Positions 1 to 6,570 of a stretch of DNA of 10,346 nt are shown here, piece by piece. The DNA lies in NCBI GenBank assembly GCA_022825185.1, contig JAJDYK010000352.1:1-10346 (forward strand). The letters run 5' to 3'. The first letter of the stretch is position 1, and each line of letters starts with the position of its first letter. The DNA comes from Candidatus Latescibacterota bacterium. Lineage in GTDB: Bacteria > Latescibacterota > UBA2968 > UBA8231. A model generated the notes under the pieces. It did no database searches. It was not told the DNA's origin and saw only the letters and a program-made list of their open reading frames with translations. The translations under genes and the position numbers were made by a program.

Positions 1-2
1 GC

Positions 3-167
3 TACCAGCCCACCGGCCACCATACCGGCCGCACCGGCCACCCCGACTTCGTGGCGCGCTCTCGCCGCGATCCGTCCAGCGAACTGACCGACTACGAGGA
101 ATGGTGCCGCTTGTGGATTGACGCCTTTGAGAATCCTCGCGGCGTTGTCACGCACCGCGGGGAATAG
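3..167 (+). CDS. C-terminal fragment of an unidentified protein, possibly PhyH-type dioxygenase
   Basis: An open frame enters from the left edge, reads 54 codons and stops with TAG at 165-167. The start lies outside the window. The peptide is rich in His, Gly and Arg at first (HHTGRTGHPDF), then has an acidic and aromatic stretch (ELTDYEEWCRLWIDAFE) and a short polar tail. The His/Gly-rich segment followed by a 'DYEEWC' stretch reminds me of the C-termini of phytanoyl-CoA dioxygenase (PhyH) family proteins, Fe(II)/2-oxoglutarate oxygenases that are abundant in Poribacteria-like genomes. This is recollection only, and the catalytic HxD...H residues are not in the window. The gene runs in the same direction as the TIM-barrel gene 120 nt downstream. 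Coding status is fairly likely; the family is a guess. Confidence 0.55.
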   Translation, partial: YQPTGHHTGRTGHPDFVARSRRDPSSELTDYEEWCRLWIDAFENPRGVVTHRGE

Positions 168-275
168 AAGGGCGCTAACCGTACGTTTTCGCTCGTGCTT
201 GAGGCTTTGCTAGGAATTTCCAGACGGCTTCTTTGATCGCAGCTTGGCGAATGGCTGGCTGCGTTGAGCGATTGC

Positions 276-281
276 AAGGAG
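276..281 (+). promoter_or_regulatory. Ribosome binding site AAGGAG for the TIM-barrel gene
   Basis: AAGGAG lies 6 nt before ATG 288. It decides the start: an in-frame TTG at 264 would add eight residues, but the Shine-Dalgarno sequence would then fall inside the coding region, and the TTG has no such site of its own. The rest of 168-275 holds no feature I can support. Confidence 0.8.
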
Positions 282-287
282 ACGACG

Positions 288-1865
288 ATGGCCAAACCAC
301 GCATTTTTTTCGACCACGACGGTCGGCACCCGCTGATCTACATGTACGAGCCGCCGATGCAGAAAGAAGAGCTGGAGGCGGCGATAGACGAGTTGGTGGG
401 GACGCCAGTCGAAGCGCTGTCCCTAACCCTAGGCGATGCGCAGAGTCTGCTCTATGATTCGCAGGTGGGCGCGTTGTGGGGACGGGATATAAAGAAGTGG
501 CCGCATCTGATCTGGAAGCGAGCCAACCAGAATTTCACCCAATTGATCAAAGCCGGATGCGATCCGCTCCAGGTGCTCTGCGACAAAGCCCATGCCAATG
601 GCCTGCTGCTCTACGCGATGCTATTGCCGCAGCAGGGACCGCGGGAGTTGATGTTGAAAAGCTGGGAAAATCCGCGCTTCGCCGCCGAGCAGCGCAACCC
701 GCAGCCGTTGGAGATCGGCAGCAAGGGCGGTGTGGACGCGGACTGGCCGGGGTATTGCGCGTGGGATTACGCTTGTGATGCAGTGCGCGAGCGGAATTTG
801 GCGATTGTCGAGGAAGTGCTCGCGTGCTATCCCGTTGACGGTTTTGAGCTCCAGCTCAATTACTGCCCCTATTATTTTCACCCCGATGAGATTGCGGCGG
901 GGACGGGGATTATGACCGAGTGGATAGGGCGGGTTTACGCGGCTGTGAAAAAGAGCGATCCGGCACGAGAATTGGTACTGCGCGTGCCAGCGAATCTGGA
1001 TGGATGCCGGGCGGTGGGGCTGGAGCCATTGGAGTGGATGCGCCGGGGCATTGTCGACGCGGTCGTGCCCGAGGCATCGGGAGCGGCGGACCCGTCGGCG
1101 GATTTTAGCGCCTTCGTCAAAGCGGCACACGGGACGGCGTGTCGGGTCTTGCCGGCGTTACAGAGTCGGATCGACAGCGATCGGGTCGGCGAGGGGACGA
1201 TCGAAATGGTGCGGGCGGGGGCTTGCAACTATTGGGCGCAGGGAGTCGATGGTCTCTATATCGCGCATTGGTTTGGCTGTTGGCCGTATAAGGCCGATTT
1301 CTACCAGAAGCTGCGCGAGGTGCCCTTCCCCGAGGCGATGGCGGCCAAGGACAAAATCTATCGAATCCCCAGCGAGGGCAGCGCGCCGGTGCCGGAGGCG
1401 ATTGCGCCGAATGTCGCTAATCCGCTACCCATTGAATTGGCAAAGGGGCAGGCGCTACAGGTGGGTTTTGCGGTGAGCGATGATCTGCAAAAATGGGACA
1501 AGGTCGATCGGGTCCACGAGGTGATCTTGCGGGTGCGAGTGCAGGAGACGACGGAGCGGGATCGCTTGCGCTTTGCCTTTAACGGCAGAGAATTACCGCA
1601 ATCGCTGCTGCGCAAAATCAATCAGATGTACGTGATGGATGCGCCGCGCTATCGAGTTTTTGGCTATTGGTATGTCTTTCGTTTGCCCGAAAAGTTTAGG
1701 CCGGTGCAGGGGTGGAATGTGCTGGAGGTCGAACTGCTCAAACGGGACGGGCAGGCGCTACCGGCTGTCGTATTGCGCGATGTAGAGCTGGAAATCAAGT
1801 ACTTGATGGGGAAGAATTACCATCGGGGTTTGATCGATGCAGATCTGGGACCGGGTGAATTGTAA
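288..1865 (+). CDS. Glycoside-hydrolase-like TIM-barrel protein with C-terminal beta-sandwich
   Basis: This 525-residue protein has no signal peptide or membrane segment, so it is probably cytoplasmic. Residues about 12-350 show alternating hydrophobic strands and helices typical of the (beta/alpha)8 barrels in 'family 10-like' glycosylhydrolases: LLLYAMLL at 106-113, VDGFELQLN at 183-191, LVLRVPANL at 229-237, VDAVVPEAS at 256-264 and VDGLYIAHWFG at 320-330. The VDGFEL strand and the DGLYIAHW strand are the most family-like parts. As I remember the relatives, the first reads DGxELDxMR, so the acidic residue after EL is replaced here by Gln 189. E187 and E262 remain as possible acidic catalytic residues. 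Residues about 385-510 are beta-rich with an 'FNG' turn (431-433) and a 'GWNVLEVEL' strand (475-483), like a carbohydrate-binding sandwich. Substrate is unknown. No clear terminator follows. Confidence 0.7.
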   Translation: MAKPRIFFDHDGRHPLIYMYEPPMQKEELEAAIDELVGTPVEALSLTLGDAQSLLYDSQVGALWGRDIKKWPHLIWKRANQNFTQLIKAGCDPLQVLCDKAHANGLLLYAMLLPQQGPRELMLKSWENPRFAAEQRNPQPLEIGSKGGVDADWPGYCAWDYACDAVRERNLAIVEEVLACYPVDGFELQLNYCPYYFHPDEIAAGTGIMTEWIGRVYAAVKKSDPARELVLRVPANLDGCRAVGLEPLEWMRRGIVDAVVPEASGAADPSADFSAFVKAAHGTACRVLPALQSRIDSDRVGEGTIEMVRAGACNYWAQGVDGLYIAHWFGCWPYKADFYQKLREVPFPEAMAAKDKIYRIPSEGSAPVPEAIAPNVANPLPIELAKGQALQVGFAVSDDLQKWDKVDRVHEVILRVRVQETTERDRLRFAFNGRELPQSLLRKINQMYVMDAPRYRVFGYWYVFRLPEKFRPVQGWNVLEVELLKRDGQALPAVVLRDVELEIKYLMGKNYHRGLIDADLGPGEL

Positions 1866-1957
1866 CGAGCAAGGCCACCAAGATTTTGGTCATATAGCAA
1901 TGCGGAATGATTTGAACGATTCGAGCGATAAGTCGTCTTGTGCATCTCGCTCAAAAA

Positions 1958-1986
1958 TTGCCGAAACATGCAGAATTCTGTCGAAT
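1958..1986 (+). promoter_or_regulatory. Candidate promoter with a palindromic operator in the spacer
   Basis: TTGCCG (1958-1963) and TCGAAT (1981-1986) are separated by 17 nt, and each matches the sigma-70 boxes at four of six positions. The perfect 10-bp palindrome CAGAATTCTG (1971-1980) fills the last part of the spacer and abuts the -10 box, a classic place for a repressor site. The XRE-type regulator encoded just downstream is the obvious candidate ligand, giving autorepression. The palindrome is seen directly; promoter and operator roles are inference. Box matches this weak occur by chance in AT-rich DNA. Confidence 0.35.
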
Positions 1987-1990
1987 TTAG

Positions 1991-2019
1991 TAGACATCTG
2001 CATAATTATTGTTCATATT
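1991..2019 (+). promoter_or_regulatory. Second candidate promoter close to the regulator start
   Basis: TAGACA (1991-1996) matches the -35 consensus at five of six positions. With 17-nt spacing, CATATT (2014-2019) matches the -10 at four of six. The spacer contains the perfect 8-bp palindrome ATAATTAT (2002-2009). Transcription from here would begin near 2026, only about six nt before ATG 2032, so the mRNA would be almost leaderless. That fits the absence of a Shine-Dalgarno sequence before that ATG. It is an alternative to, or works with, the site at 1958-1986. Confidence 0.35.
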
Positions 2020-2031
2020 ATTTGTCAAGCT

Positions 2032-2283
2032 ATGCCCCAATCTATTCCCAAATACACGTTTTCCAGGTGTCGCACGCTGCGAGAGCATGCTGGATTAAGT
2101 ATGAGCCGACTCGCCGGGGTATCCGAAGTCAGCCGTGACCTGATACGCTCGCTGGAGAAAGGCAACCCGCACTCACGACATAAGGTAATGGCAGTTTTCA
2201 ACGCACTACAGCAACTCCATGACGGCTCGCTCCGTGAGGAAGACGAGCTTTTGTCATTTGGCCTCGACGACGCGCCAGCGTAA
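2032..2283 (+). CDS. XRE-family helix-turn-helix regulator
   Basis: This 83-residue protein is essentially a single Cro/C1-type helix-turn-helix domain. The segment from about residue 10 to 60 has the XRE layout: RTLREHAGLS, then SRLAGVSEVSRDLIRSLEKG (25-44) with the recognition helix and the family-typical '(I/L)xxLExG' ending, then a helix with KVMAVFNALQ. A short acidic tail follows. It probably binds a palindrome and represses its own operon. ATG 2032 is chosen because the domain begins a few residues later. The frame is open back to 1837, but that extension overlaps the previous gene and reads through AT-rich intergenic DNA. There is no Shine-Dalgarno sequence. It leads a tandem set of four genes in the same direction, the next starting 20 nt after its stop. 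No HipA-, RelE- or HigB-like toxin is visible beside it. Confidence 0.85.
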   Translation: MPQSIPKYTFSRCRTLREHAGLSMSRLAGVSEVSRDLIRSLEKGNPHSRHKVMAVFNALQQLHDGSLREEDELLSFGLDDAPA

Positions 2284-2303
2284 ATAAACCAAGGAGCAAA
2301 GTT

Positions 2304-2519
2304 ATGTCGCTACTCAGTGGCGAAGAACTGGAACAACGTTATCGGCCCTTCTTCGAGAACAAAGCGATCCAAGCTGTGGTCAATGCCCGCACTCCGAATG
2401 ACGCCGATCCAGTCGATGAAGAAACCATCCTCAGGTTTGTTCGGGATTCTGAAGCGGCCCATGCCCGATATGTGCGCTCGGCCTTTCGTCGGATTGAAGA
2501 GTTGGGTCAGCCGGATTGA
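2304..2519 (+). CDS. Small charged hypothetical protein (71 aa)
   Basis: This is a real small gene: AAGGAG at 2291-2296 sits 7 nt before the ATG, the best ribosome binding site in the cluster, and the stop of the XRE gene is only 20 nt upstream. The 71-residue product has no signal peptide, membrane helix or cysteine. It is rich in Glu, Asp, Arg and Ala and looks largely helical, especially EETILRFVRDSEAAHARYVR (residues 38-57) followed by a short amphipathic helix ending IEELGQPD. I do not recognise a family. Its size and position suggest an adaptor or partner of the neighbouring proteins, but nothing in the sequence shows a function. GC is lower than in the flanking metabolic genes. Confidence 0.75.
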   Translation: MSLLSGEELEQRYRPFFENKAIQAVVNARTPNDADPVDEETILRFVRDSEAAHARYVRSAFRRIEELGQPD

Positions 2520-2558
2520 GCCACGACTCCCGAACTCTGACCCCGCAAAGGCGAGGTA

Positions 2559-3047
2559 ATGGCCCTTACATGCTACCAAGAGAAAATCGCTAGACGACAG
2601 AACTTGCTGGAATTGACCTTTTCTGGTCTTCGAGAGCATTTAGGTTCGGATTTCGAGCACATTGAACTCAACAGAGCCATTTTGCATAATGTTGTCCAAA
2701 GTTATTTCGATGACGTAGATCGCCATAAAGATTTTCACGGTACCGAGCGCGTCGACGAGGTCAAGCAAGCGGCTTATACGATAAAATGGATCGCGAAACT
2801 CCGGCCGATCCAATTCAGTTGTTCAGAAGATGTTGTCAGCAAACCCCTTCTATATGTCAACGAGGTATTCGCCATGCGAGGGGGAATGGCCTTCATGAGG
2901 ATTTCCCCTGACGTACTGCCTGAGCTACTTTACGATGACATGCTATATACGCTGCGCTATCGGTCCATAGATGAGCGTATCCTTTTCGTATGGTTGGCAA
3001 CACTTCAATATGCCCTTGATGGCGATATTTCTCGTACCGACAAATAA
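2559..3047 (+). CDS. Hypothetical protein (162 aa) in the XRE-led cluster
   Basis: The product is soluble, with no signal peptide or clear membrane helix, and I cannot assign a family. The N-terminal half looks helical (residues 1-85), with a charged segment YFDDVDRHKDFHGTERVDEV and a helix QAAYTIKWIAKLRPIQF. The C-terminal half is more hydrophobic: VNEVFAMRGGMAFMRI, then ELLYDDMLYTLRYRSIDERI and a closing helix LFVWLATLQYAL. Two cysteines do not form a recognisable metal site, and no nuclease or nucleotidyltransferase motif stands out. AAGG at 2548-2551 lies 7 nt upstream of the ATG, so translation is plausible. It follows the 71-aa gene by 39 nt and precedes the membrane-protein gene by 32 nt, so the cluster is probably one transcript. 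A hand count of 2641-2700 gives 24 G or C of 60, far below the helicase gene. Confidence 0.75.
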   Translation: MALTCYQEKIARRQNLLELTFSGLREHLGSDFEHIELNRAILHNVVQSYFDDVDRHKDFHGTERVDEVKQAAYTIKWIAKLRPIQFSCSEDVVSKPLLYVNEVFAMRGGMAFMRISPDVLPELLYDDMLYTLRYRSIDERILFVWLATLQYALDGDISRTDK

Positions 3048-3079
3048 AAGTCTAACGCATCTCCACAGCCGTAACTCCA

Positions 3080-3829
3080 TTGAAAGAACAAGACCACCGC
3101 AAAGTGCCGAGAGCACATAGTCCGCTTTCGGTTATCAGCCTATTTTTCGGCTTAGTCGAGGTTGGTCTTGCATACAGTTCCGGCGTTTCCTCCGGTTGTG
3201 TTCAGATCGGGATATTAATCTTCATGGCATTATTCGCCGTTGGCATCGCAGGGACTTTCTTTTGGTTTCTGTGGAAACGCAACTGGGTTTTCTACCCACC
3301 ATCGGACTTCTCAAGCGCGACTGTCGAAAGCTATGTGGCGGCGATGCGTGGGGAGGCTGATTTGAATCTCAACCGACTGACTGATCGAGTTGGGTTGGTC
3401 TTCGATGACGATTCCTTGCTTAAAAAGCTAAATCATTCAGTGATACTCCCCGAGCCAGAGCGTGGGGAAGCCATCAGACAGATTTTTAAGGAGCTTCGTG
3501 GGAACGCCGTTGGAGAAATAAAGGCGTCCGCTCTTCGTTTCGATGCCAGACCGTTGATGGGTGATGATGCACCGATATGGGAGGAAATCTACAACGAGAA
3601 TACCCCCGTAGATGTCTGGCTAAACCGTGTGGCGTGGCGGCTAGAGCCTTTCCCTCCACATCCCTACGGCACAATCTGGCTCCTCAAAGACGCTTCGTCA
3701 GACAAAATTTACGACGATATCGGGTCTGTCTGGGCGAAACAACAAGGAGCAGCGGAGGATAATCGTCCCCTTAGTGAAGTGGGTATCAGAGGTGGTATGA
3801 ATTTTGAAGTGATTAAGAAACGGGCGTGA
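3080..3829 (+). CDS. Membrane-anchored hypothetical protein, two N-terminal TM helices
   Basis: This 249-residue protein carries two hydrophobic segments, about residues 16-34 and 41-65, ending in FFWFLWKRNW, followed by a soluble domain of about 180 residues. With a short basic N-terminus and WKR after the second helix, both ends are predicted to be cytoplasmic. The soluble part begins YPPSDFSSATVESYVAAM, has an acidic region (GLVFDDDSLLKKL), and later PVDVWLNRVAWRLEPFPPHP and TIWLLKDASSDKIYDD. I recognise no catalytic motif. Start: an in-frame stop at 3053 limits the choice to TTG 3080 or GTG 3104, both without a good Shine-Dalgarno sequence. TTG is used here, and either keeps both helices. 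It is the last gene of the XRE-led set and would anchor the encoded system at the inner membrane as a sensor or effector (inference). Confidence 0.75.
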   Translation: MKEQDHRKVPRAHSPLSVISLFFGLVEVGLAYSSGVSSGCVQIGILIFMALFAVGIAGTFFWFLWKRNWVFYPPSDFSSATVESYVAAMRGEADLNLNRLTDRVGLVFDDDSLLKKLNHSVILPEPERGEAIRQIFKELRGNAVGEIKASALRFDARPLMGDDAPIWEEIYNENTPVDVWLNRVAWRLEPFPPHPYGTIWLLKDASSDKIYDDIGSVWAKQQGAAEDNRPLSEVGIRGGMNFEVIKKRA

Positions 3830-3885
3830 GTCCTGTGAACGAGGTCCACGCACCCAAGACGTGCTGAATTCGTCCAGCCTCTCGC

Positions 3886-3913
3886 TTGACCAAGCAGGCG
3901 GTTTGCATTAACT
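3886..3913 (+). promoter_or_regulatory. Candidate promoter for the acyltransferase-domain gene
   Basis: TTGACC (3886-3891) is a five-of-six -35 match. TTAACT (3908-3913) follows after 16 nt as a weak -10. The position, about 40 nt before GTG 3954, is sensible for a gene preceded by a 124-nt gap and a compositional change. Confidence 0.3.
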
Positions 3914-3938
3914 CACTCTAGGCTGCCCAAGCAAACCG
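3899..3938 (+). repeat. Inverted repeat CGGTTTGC/GCAAACCG upstream of the acyltransferase gene
   Basis: Perfect 8-bp arms at 3899-3906 and 3931-3938 are separated by 24 nt. In addition CCAAGCA occurs twice directly (3890-3896 and 3928-3934), each copy overlapping or next to an arm. The left arm overlaps the candidate promoter spacer, so it could be an operator or a leader hairpin. There is no T-run after it, so it is not a convincing terminator. The repeats are seen directly; a role is speculation. Confidence 0.4.
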
Positions 3939-3953
3939 AAAGACAGGTGCAAA

Positions 3954-5894
3954 GTGGACCTAGACAAACTGCTGCGCGACGTGGATCTAGACGAAATGCT
4001 GCGTCTCTACGACGAGGCGGCTGAGGAGTTAATGCAAGTCGCCATCAGCGATGGCCACTTCGCCGACCGCGATCCAAGCGGAATCATCTGGCCGGTGGGC
4101 AGCGACCTCGACGCGCTTGAGCGCCGAGCCGAGCTGATCGGCACCATTCACGAGGGCATTCCCTCGCTCCGCGACAAGCGCCTGCAAGAGGCATACGACC
4201 ACTACGAACGCGTCGGCCCCGCCTACCACCAAGCGAACCGCCTCTACCTAGCAACGCGCCAGCTCTTCGTCGAACGCGGGCGTGGCGATGCGCTCGATTT
4301 CCACGCGCTCTACCAATCGGTCTATCTACACGCCCTAGGCCGCGACAACCCCGACACCCTCGACGAAGGTGAGGCCGCCCTCGTCAAGCTGCGGGTCGCC
4401 CGCGTGCCGCTGTCCCACGCCCACGCCGTCGCCGAGAAGATACAATCCGGGACGGCGCAAAAAGAGCCCGCGACCGACTCGGCCGACGATCCGCGCTTGG
4501 CCGAGCACTACGCCTGCGAAATCGATGGAGTGCGCCACGCTGGGACGCTGCGCGACCTGCTCAGCGAAATTGCCGAGCGCGTCGTCGATTACCTCGCCGC
4601 TGGCGAGCACCTCGCCATCCGCTTTAACACCTATAGCAACTTCATCTATCTCGGCATATCGGTGTGGAAGGCCATCACGGACGCCGACGTACTCTTGGCC
4701 CGCATTGAGGGGCGGGTGCGCGCCCAATGGCATCAAAAGCTGTGCAAGCTGGTCCTGCTGGGTAAGGGTATGCTACTCAAGTTCCTCCAAGCCCACTCCG
4801 AAGATCCCGCCCAAATCAAGCCGAGGGAATTTTGGTACGGCCAAGAGTATAGCTACCTAACCCGCGACATGATCGACCTGACGCGCCGCTTAGTCGGCTA
4901 CGTCAACCGACTAGCAGGTCGGGCGCGAGGAGAAGTCGCTCTAGTAGTCCTACCCCCACTACTCGACGGCAAGGCCAAGGGCCGCTTTCTCGAATACCAG
5001 CACGTCGGGCGACGCCAGAGCCTCGGCCCGTGGAGCCGCCGAGCGCGGCTCTTTCGGTGGGCTTTCCTCTACTACCGCACCGGAAAGAAAAAAATGCGCC
5101 TCCTAGCGGCTCAACTTCCAGAAGCGGAGCGCCTCAAAGCTGCCAGCGCCCAAAGCAGCGAATGGGGGCGGAAATCGCTGGACATCTTCGGCATTGAATT
5201 GACCGTAAGCGCCGACCCGCTCTTTGCCGCCACTGCCCGCGACCTCGACCTAGCCAACAAACAGGAGAAGGTCCTTTTCCTCCCCACGCACCGCAGCCTC
5301 TTCGATCATCCGGTGATGAGTGCCCTGATCCACGACCCTCGCTTCCTCGAACTGATGGGCTGGCGCGAACCCCCCGCGCCGGTGAGCCTCGCCCGCGCTC
5401 GACTGACCGAACCCGCAACTCTGCGCATTGGCGGGCGCTCTTTTTCGCTGATTGGCTTTACTACCGAGGAAGTTGACCACATCATGGAGAAAGTCGATGG
5501 GCACGTCATTATGACCCGATCGGCCGACACGAAAAATCCCACGCGCCGCTTTGCCGAGCTCCTCGCACAGCGGCCGGGCGTCGTCTATGGCGAAGGCACC
5601 ACGGCCGCCTTTGAGCCTCAGTGCCTGCCCATGCAGCACGCGCTCTTTGCTTACCTGCCGCCCGACGTGATCATCGTGCCGCTAACTTTTCGCGGCCTGC
5701 ATTCGCTGTGGCCCAAATGCCCGCGCGGCAATCTCAACATCGGCAGCGGCCAGGTAGAAGTAATGGTTTGCCCGCCCATGCTCGGCGAAACCACGCTCCT
5801 GCCGCGCAAGCGCGCCCTGCGCACGCAGCTAGAGCCAGCGACGCTTTTCCAAGCCGTACACATCGCCCGGCTTTTTAATCCGGAACCAGCGTAG
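3954..5894 (+). CDS. PlsC/PlsB-type acyltransferase-domain protein (646 aa)
   Basis: The C-terminal 240 residues form a glycerolipid acyltransferase (LPLAT) domain. Block I is FLPTHRSLFD with the catalytic HX4D pair H446 and D451, in the 'HRS' form seen in glycerol-3-phosphate acyltransferases. Block III is VYGEGTTAAFE (544-554), matching the PEGT motif with Gly for Pro. Block IV is VIIVPL (572-577). The likely reaction is acyl transfer to a glycerol-phosphate-type acceptor at the membrane. Residues 1 to about 405 are a mostly helical N-terminal region I cannot assign, with many Arg and Glu, including LDKLLRDVDLDEMLRLYDEA at the start. No transmembrane helix is evident. At 646 residues it is far longer than PlsC (about 250) and shorter than E. 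coli PlsB (807). The start is GTG with AGGTG (3945-3949) just upstream; the next in-frame ATG is codon 15. The domain is sure, the exact substrate is not. Confidence 0.8.
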   Translation: MDLDKLLRDVDLDEMLRLYDEAAEELMQVAISDGHFADRDPSGIIWPVGSDLDALERRAELIGTIHEGIPSLRDKRLQEAYDHYERVGPAYHQANRLYLATRQLFVERGRGDALDFHALYQSVYLHALGRDNPDTLDEGEAALVKLRVARVPLSHAHAVAEKIQSGTAQKEPATDSADDPRLAEHYACEIDGVRHAGTLRDLLSEIAERVVDYLAAGEHLAIRFNTYSNFIYLGISVWKAITDADVLLARIEGRVRAQWHQKLCKLVLLGKGMLLKFLQAHSEDPAQIKPREFWYGQEYSYLTRDMIDLTRRLVGYVNRLAGRARGEVALVVLPPLLDGKAKGRFLEYQHVGRRQSLGPWSRRARLFRWAFLYYRTGKKKMRLLAAQLPEAERLKAASAQSSEWGRKSLDIFGIELTVSADPLFAATARDLDLANKQEKVLFLPTHRSLFDHPVMSALIHDPRFLELMGWREPPAPVSLARARLTEPATLRIGGRSFSLIGFTTEEVDHIMEKVDGHVIMTRSADTKNPTRRFAELLAQRPGVVYGEGTTAAFEPQCLPMQHALFAYLPPDVIIVPLTFRGLHSLWPKCPRGNLNIGSGQVEVMVCPPMLGETTLLPRKRALRTQLEPATLFQAVHIARLFNPEPA

Positions 5895-5970
5895 GGCGTC
5901 CATCAGGACTTTGAGATCGTGGCAATGCTTAATGCGGTATGTTAAATTGAAAAGATGGAGATAGCGGTCT

Positions 5971-6534
5971 ATGAATGCAATGTCCTTACAACCCCATCTA
6001 TGGACGCGGGAAGAATACGAGAAAATGGTATCTGCCGGCGTTTTTCATCCAGAGGACCGACTTGAGCTGATCAACGGGGAAATCCTCGAAATGACACCAC
6101 AAAGCCGTGCCCACGCTACAGCAGTCTGTCTAGTGAATGAAGTCTTGAGCGCAATATATGTCCAAGGCTTTACCGTGCGCGTCCAAGTCCCCATGGCCTT
6201 GGGAGAGTCGTCCGAGCCTGAACCCGATGTCGCCGTAGTCCGCGGCCAACCACGCGATCACCTCGCGTACCATCCCACGGTCGCTGAGCTAGTCGTCGAA
6301 ATCTCGGATTCCTCACTGAGATACGATCGGGAACACAAGAAAGGATTGTACGCCGCCAGCGGTACTCCCGAGTACTGGATCCTCAATCTGGTAGATCACT
6401 GCTTAGAGGTCTATAGAGACCCAGACCAAGAACGGGAAACCTATCAGTCCTGCACAGTACTTACCCGCAACGACACGGTTTCCCCACTCGCCCGTCCCGA
6501 CGCGGCCATCTCCGTCGCCGACCTACTGCCTTAG
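5971..6534 (+). CDS. Uma2-family (DUF820) restriction-endonuclease-fold protein
   Basis: This 187-residue protein has the full Uma2 pattern. It opens with WTREEYEKMV and FHPEDRLELINGEILEM (25-41), where the 'RxELINGEI' strand is diagnostic, followed by SRAHATAVCLV. The PD-(D/E)xK core is EPDVAVV (84-90, D86), VVEISDSS (108-115, E110) and the following lysines K123/K124, and the family signature GTPEYWILNL (131-140) comes next. All expected acidic and lysine positions are present, so the nuclease fold appears intact. Uma2 proteins are abundant as many paralogues in cyanobacteria and some candidate phyla, and their cellular role is poorly known. GGAG (5957-5960) lies 10 nt before ATG 5971; an ATG at 5980 is less well placed. 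The gene stands alone, 76 nt after the acyltransferase gene, and converges on the helicase gene with 36 nt between stops. Confidence 0.92.
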   Translation: MNAMSLQPHLWTREEYEKMVSAGVFHPEDRLELINGEILEMTPQSRAHATAVCLVNEVLSAIYVQGFTVRVQVPMALGESSEPEPDVAVVRGQPRDHLAYHPTVAELVVEISDSSLRYDREHKKGLYAASGTPEYWILNLVDHCLEVYRDPDQERETYQSCTVLTRNDTVSPLARPDAAISVADLLP

Positions 6535-6542
6535 CCTGCTTT

Positions 6543-6559
6543 CGCGGCCCAATCCCGCG
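6543..6559. terminator. Weak hairpin between convergent genes
   Basis: CGCGG (6543-6547) and CCGCG (6555-6559) can pair around a 7-nt loop in the gap between the Uma2 stop and the helicase stop. It is GC-rich and in the right place for a two-way terminator, but neither strand has a U-tract after it, so intrinsic termination is doubtful. Confidence 0.25.
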
Positions 6560-6570
6560 GCTTGAGAAAT

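Noticed and set aside
264..287. TTG 264 as the start of the TIM-barrel gene
   Set aside because: AAGGAG lies 6 nt before ATG 288, and the extra eight residues would contain that site.
621..1130. Minus-strand 169-codon frame inside the TIM-barrel gene
   Set aside because: It lies antisense within a well-supported gene, with no ribosome binding site or recognisable domain.
1877..1890. ACCAA-GATT-TTGGT hairpin after the TIM-barrel gene as a terminator
   Set aside because: The stem is only 5 bp, mostly A-T, with no T-run after it.
1837..2031. Long N-terminal extension of the XRE regulator
   Set aside because: It overlaps the previous gene, reads through AT-rich intergenic DNA with palindromes, has a composition unlike the rest, and is not needed for the HTH domain.
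2032..2519. Toxin-antitoxin pair (XRE plus 71-aa protein)
   Set aside because: The size and order fit, but the 71-aa protein has no RelE, HigB, HipA or other toxin motif I can recognise, so it is left as part of a wider cluster.
4335..4736. Minus-strand 133-codon frame inside the acyltransferase-domain gene
   Set aside because: It is a Gly/Val-rich shadow of the plus-strand coding frame, with no supporting signal.
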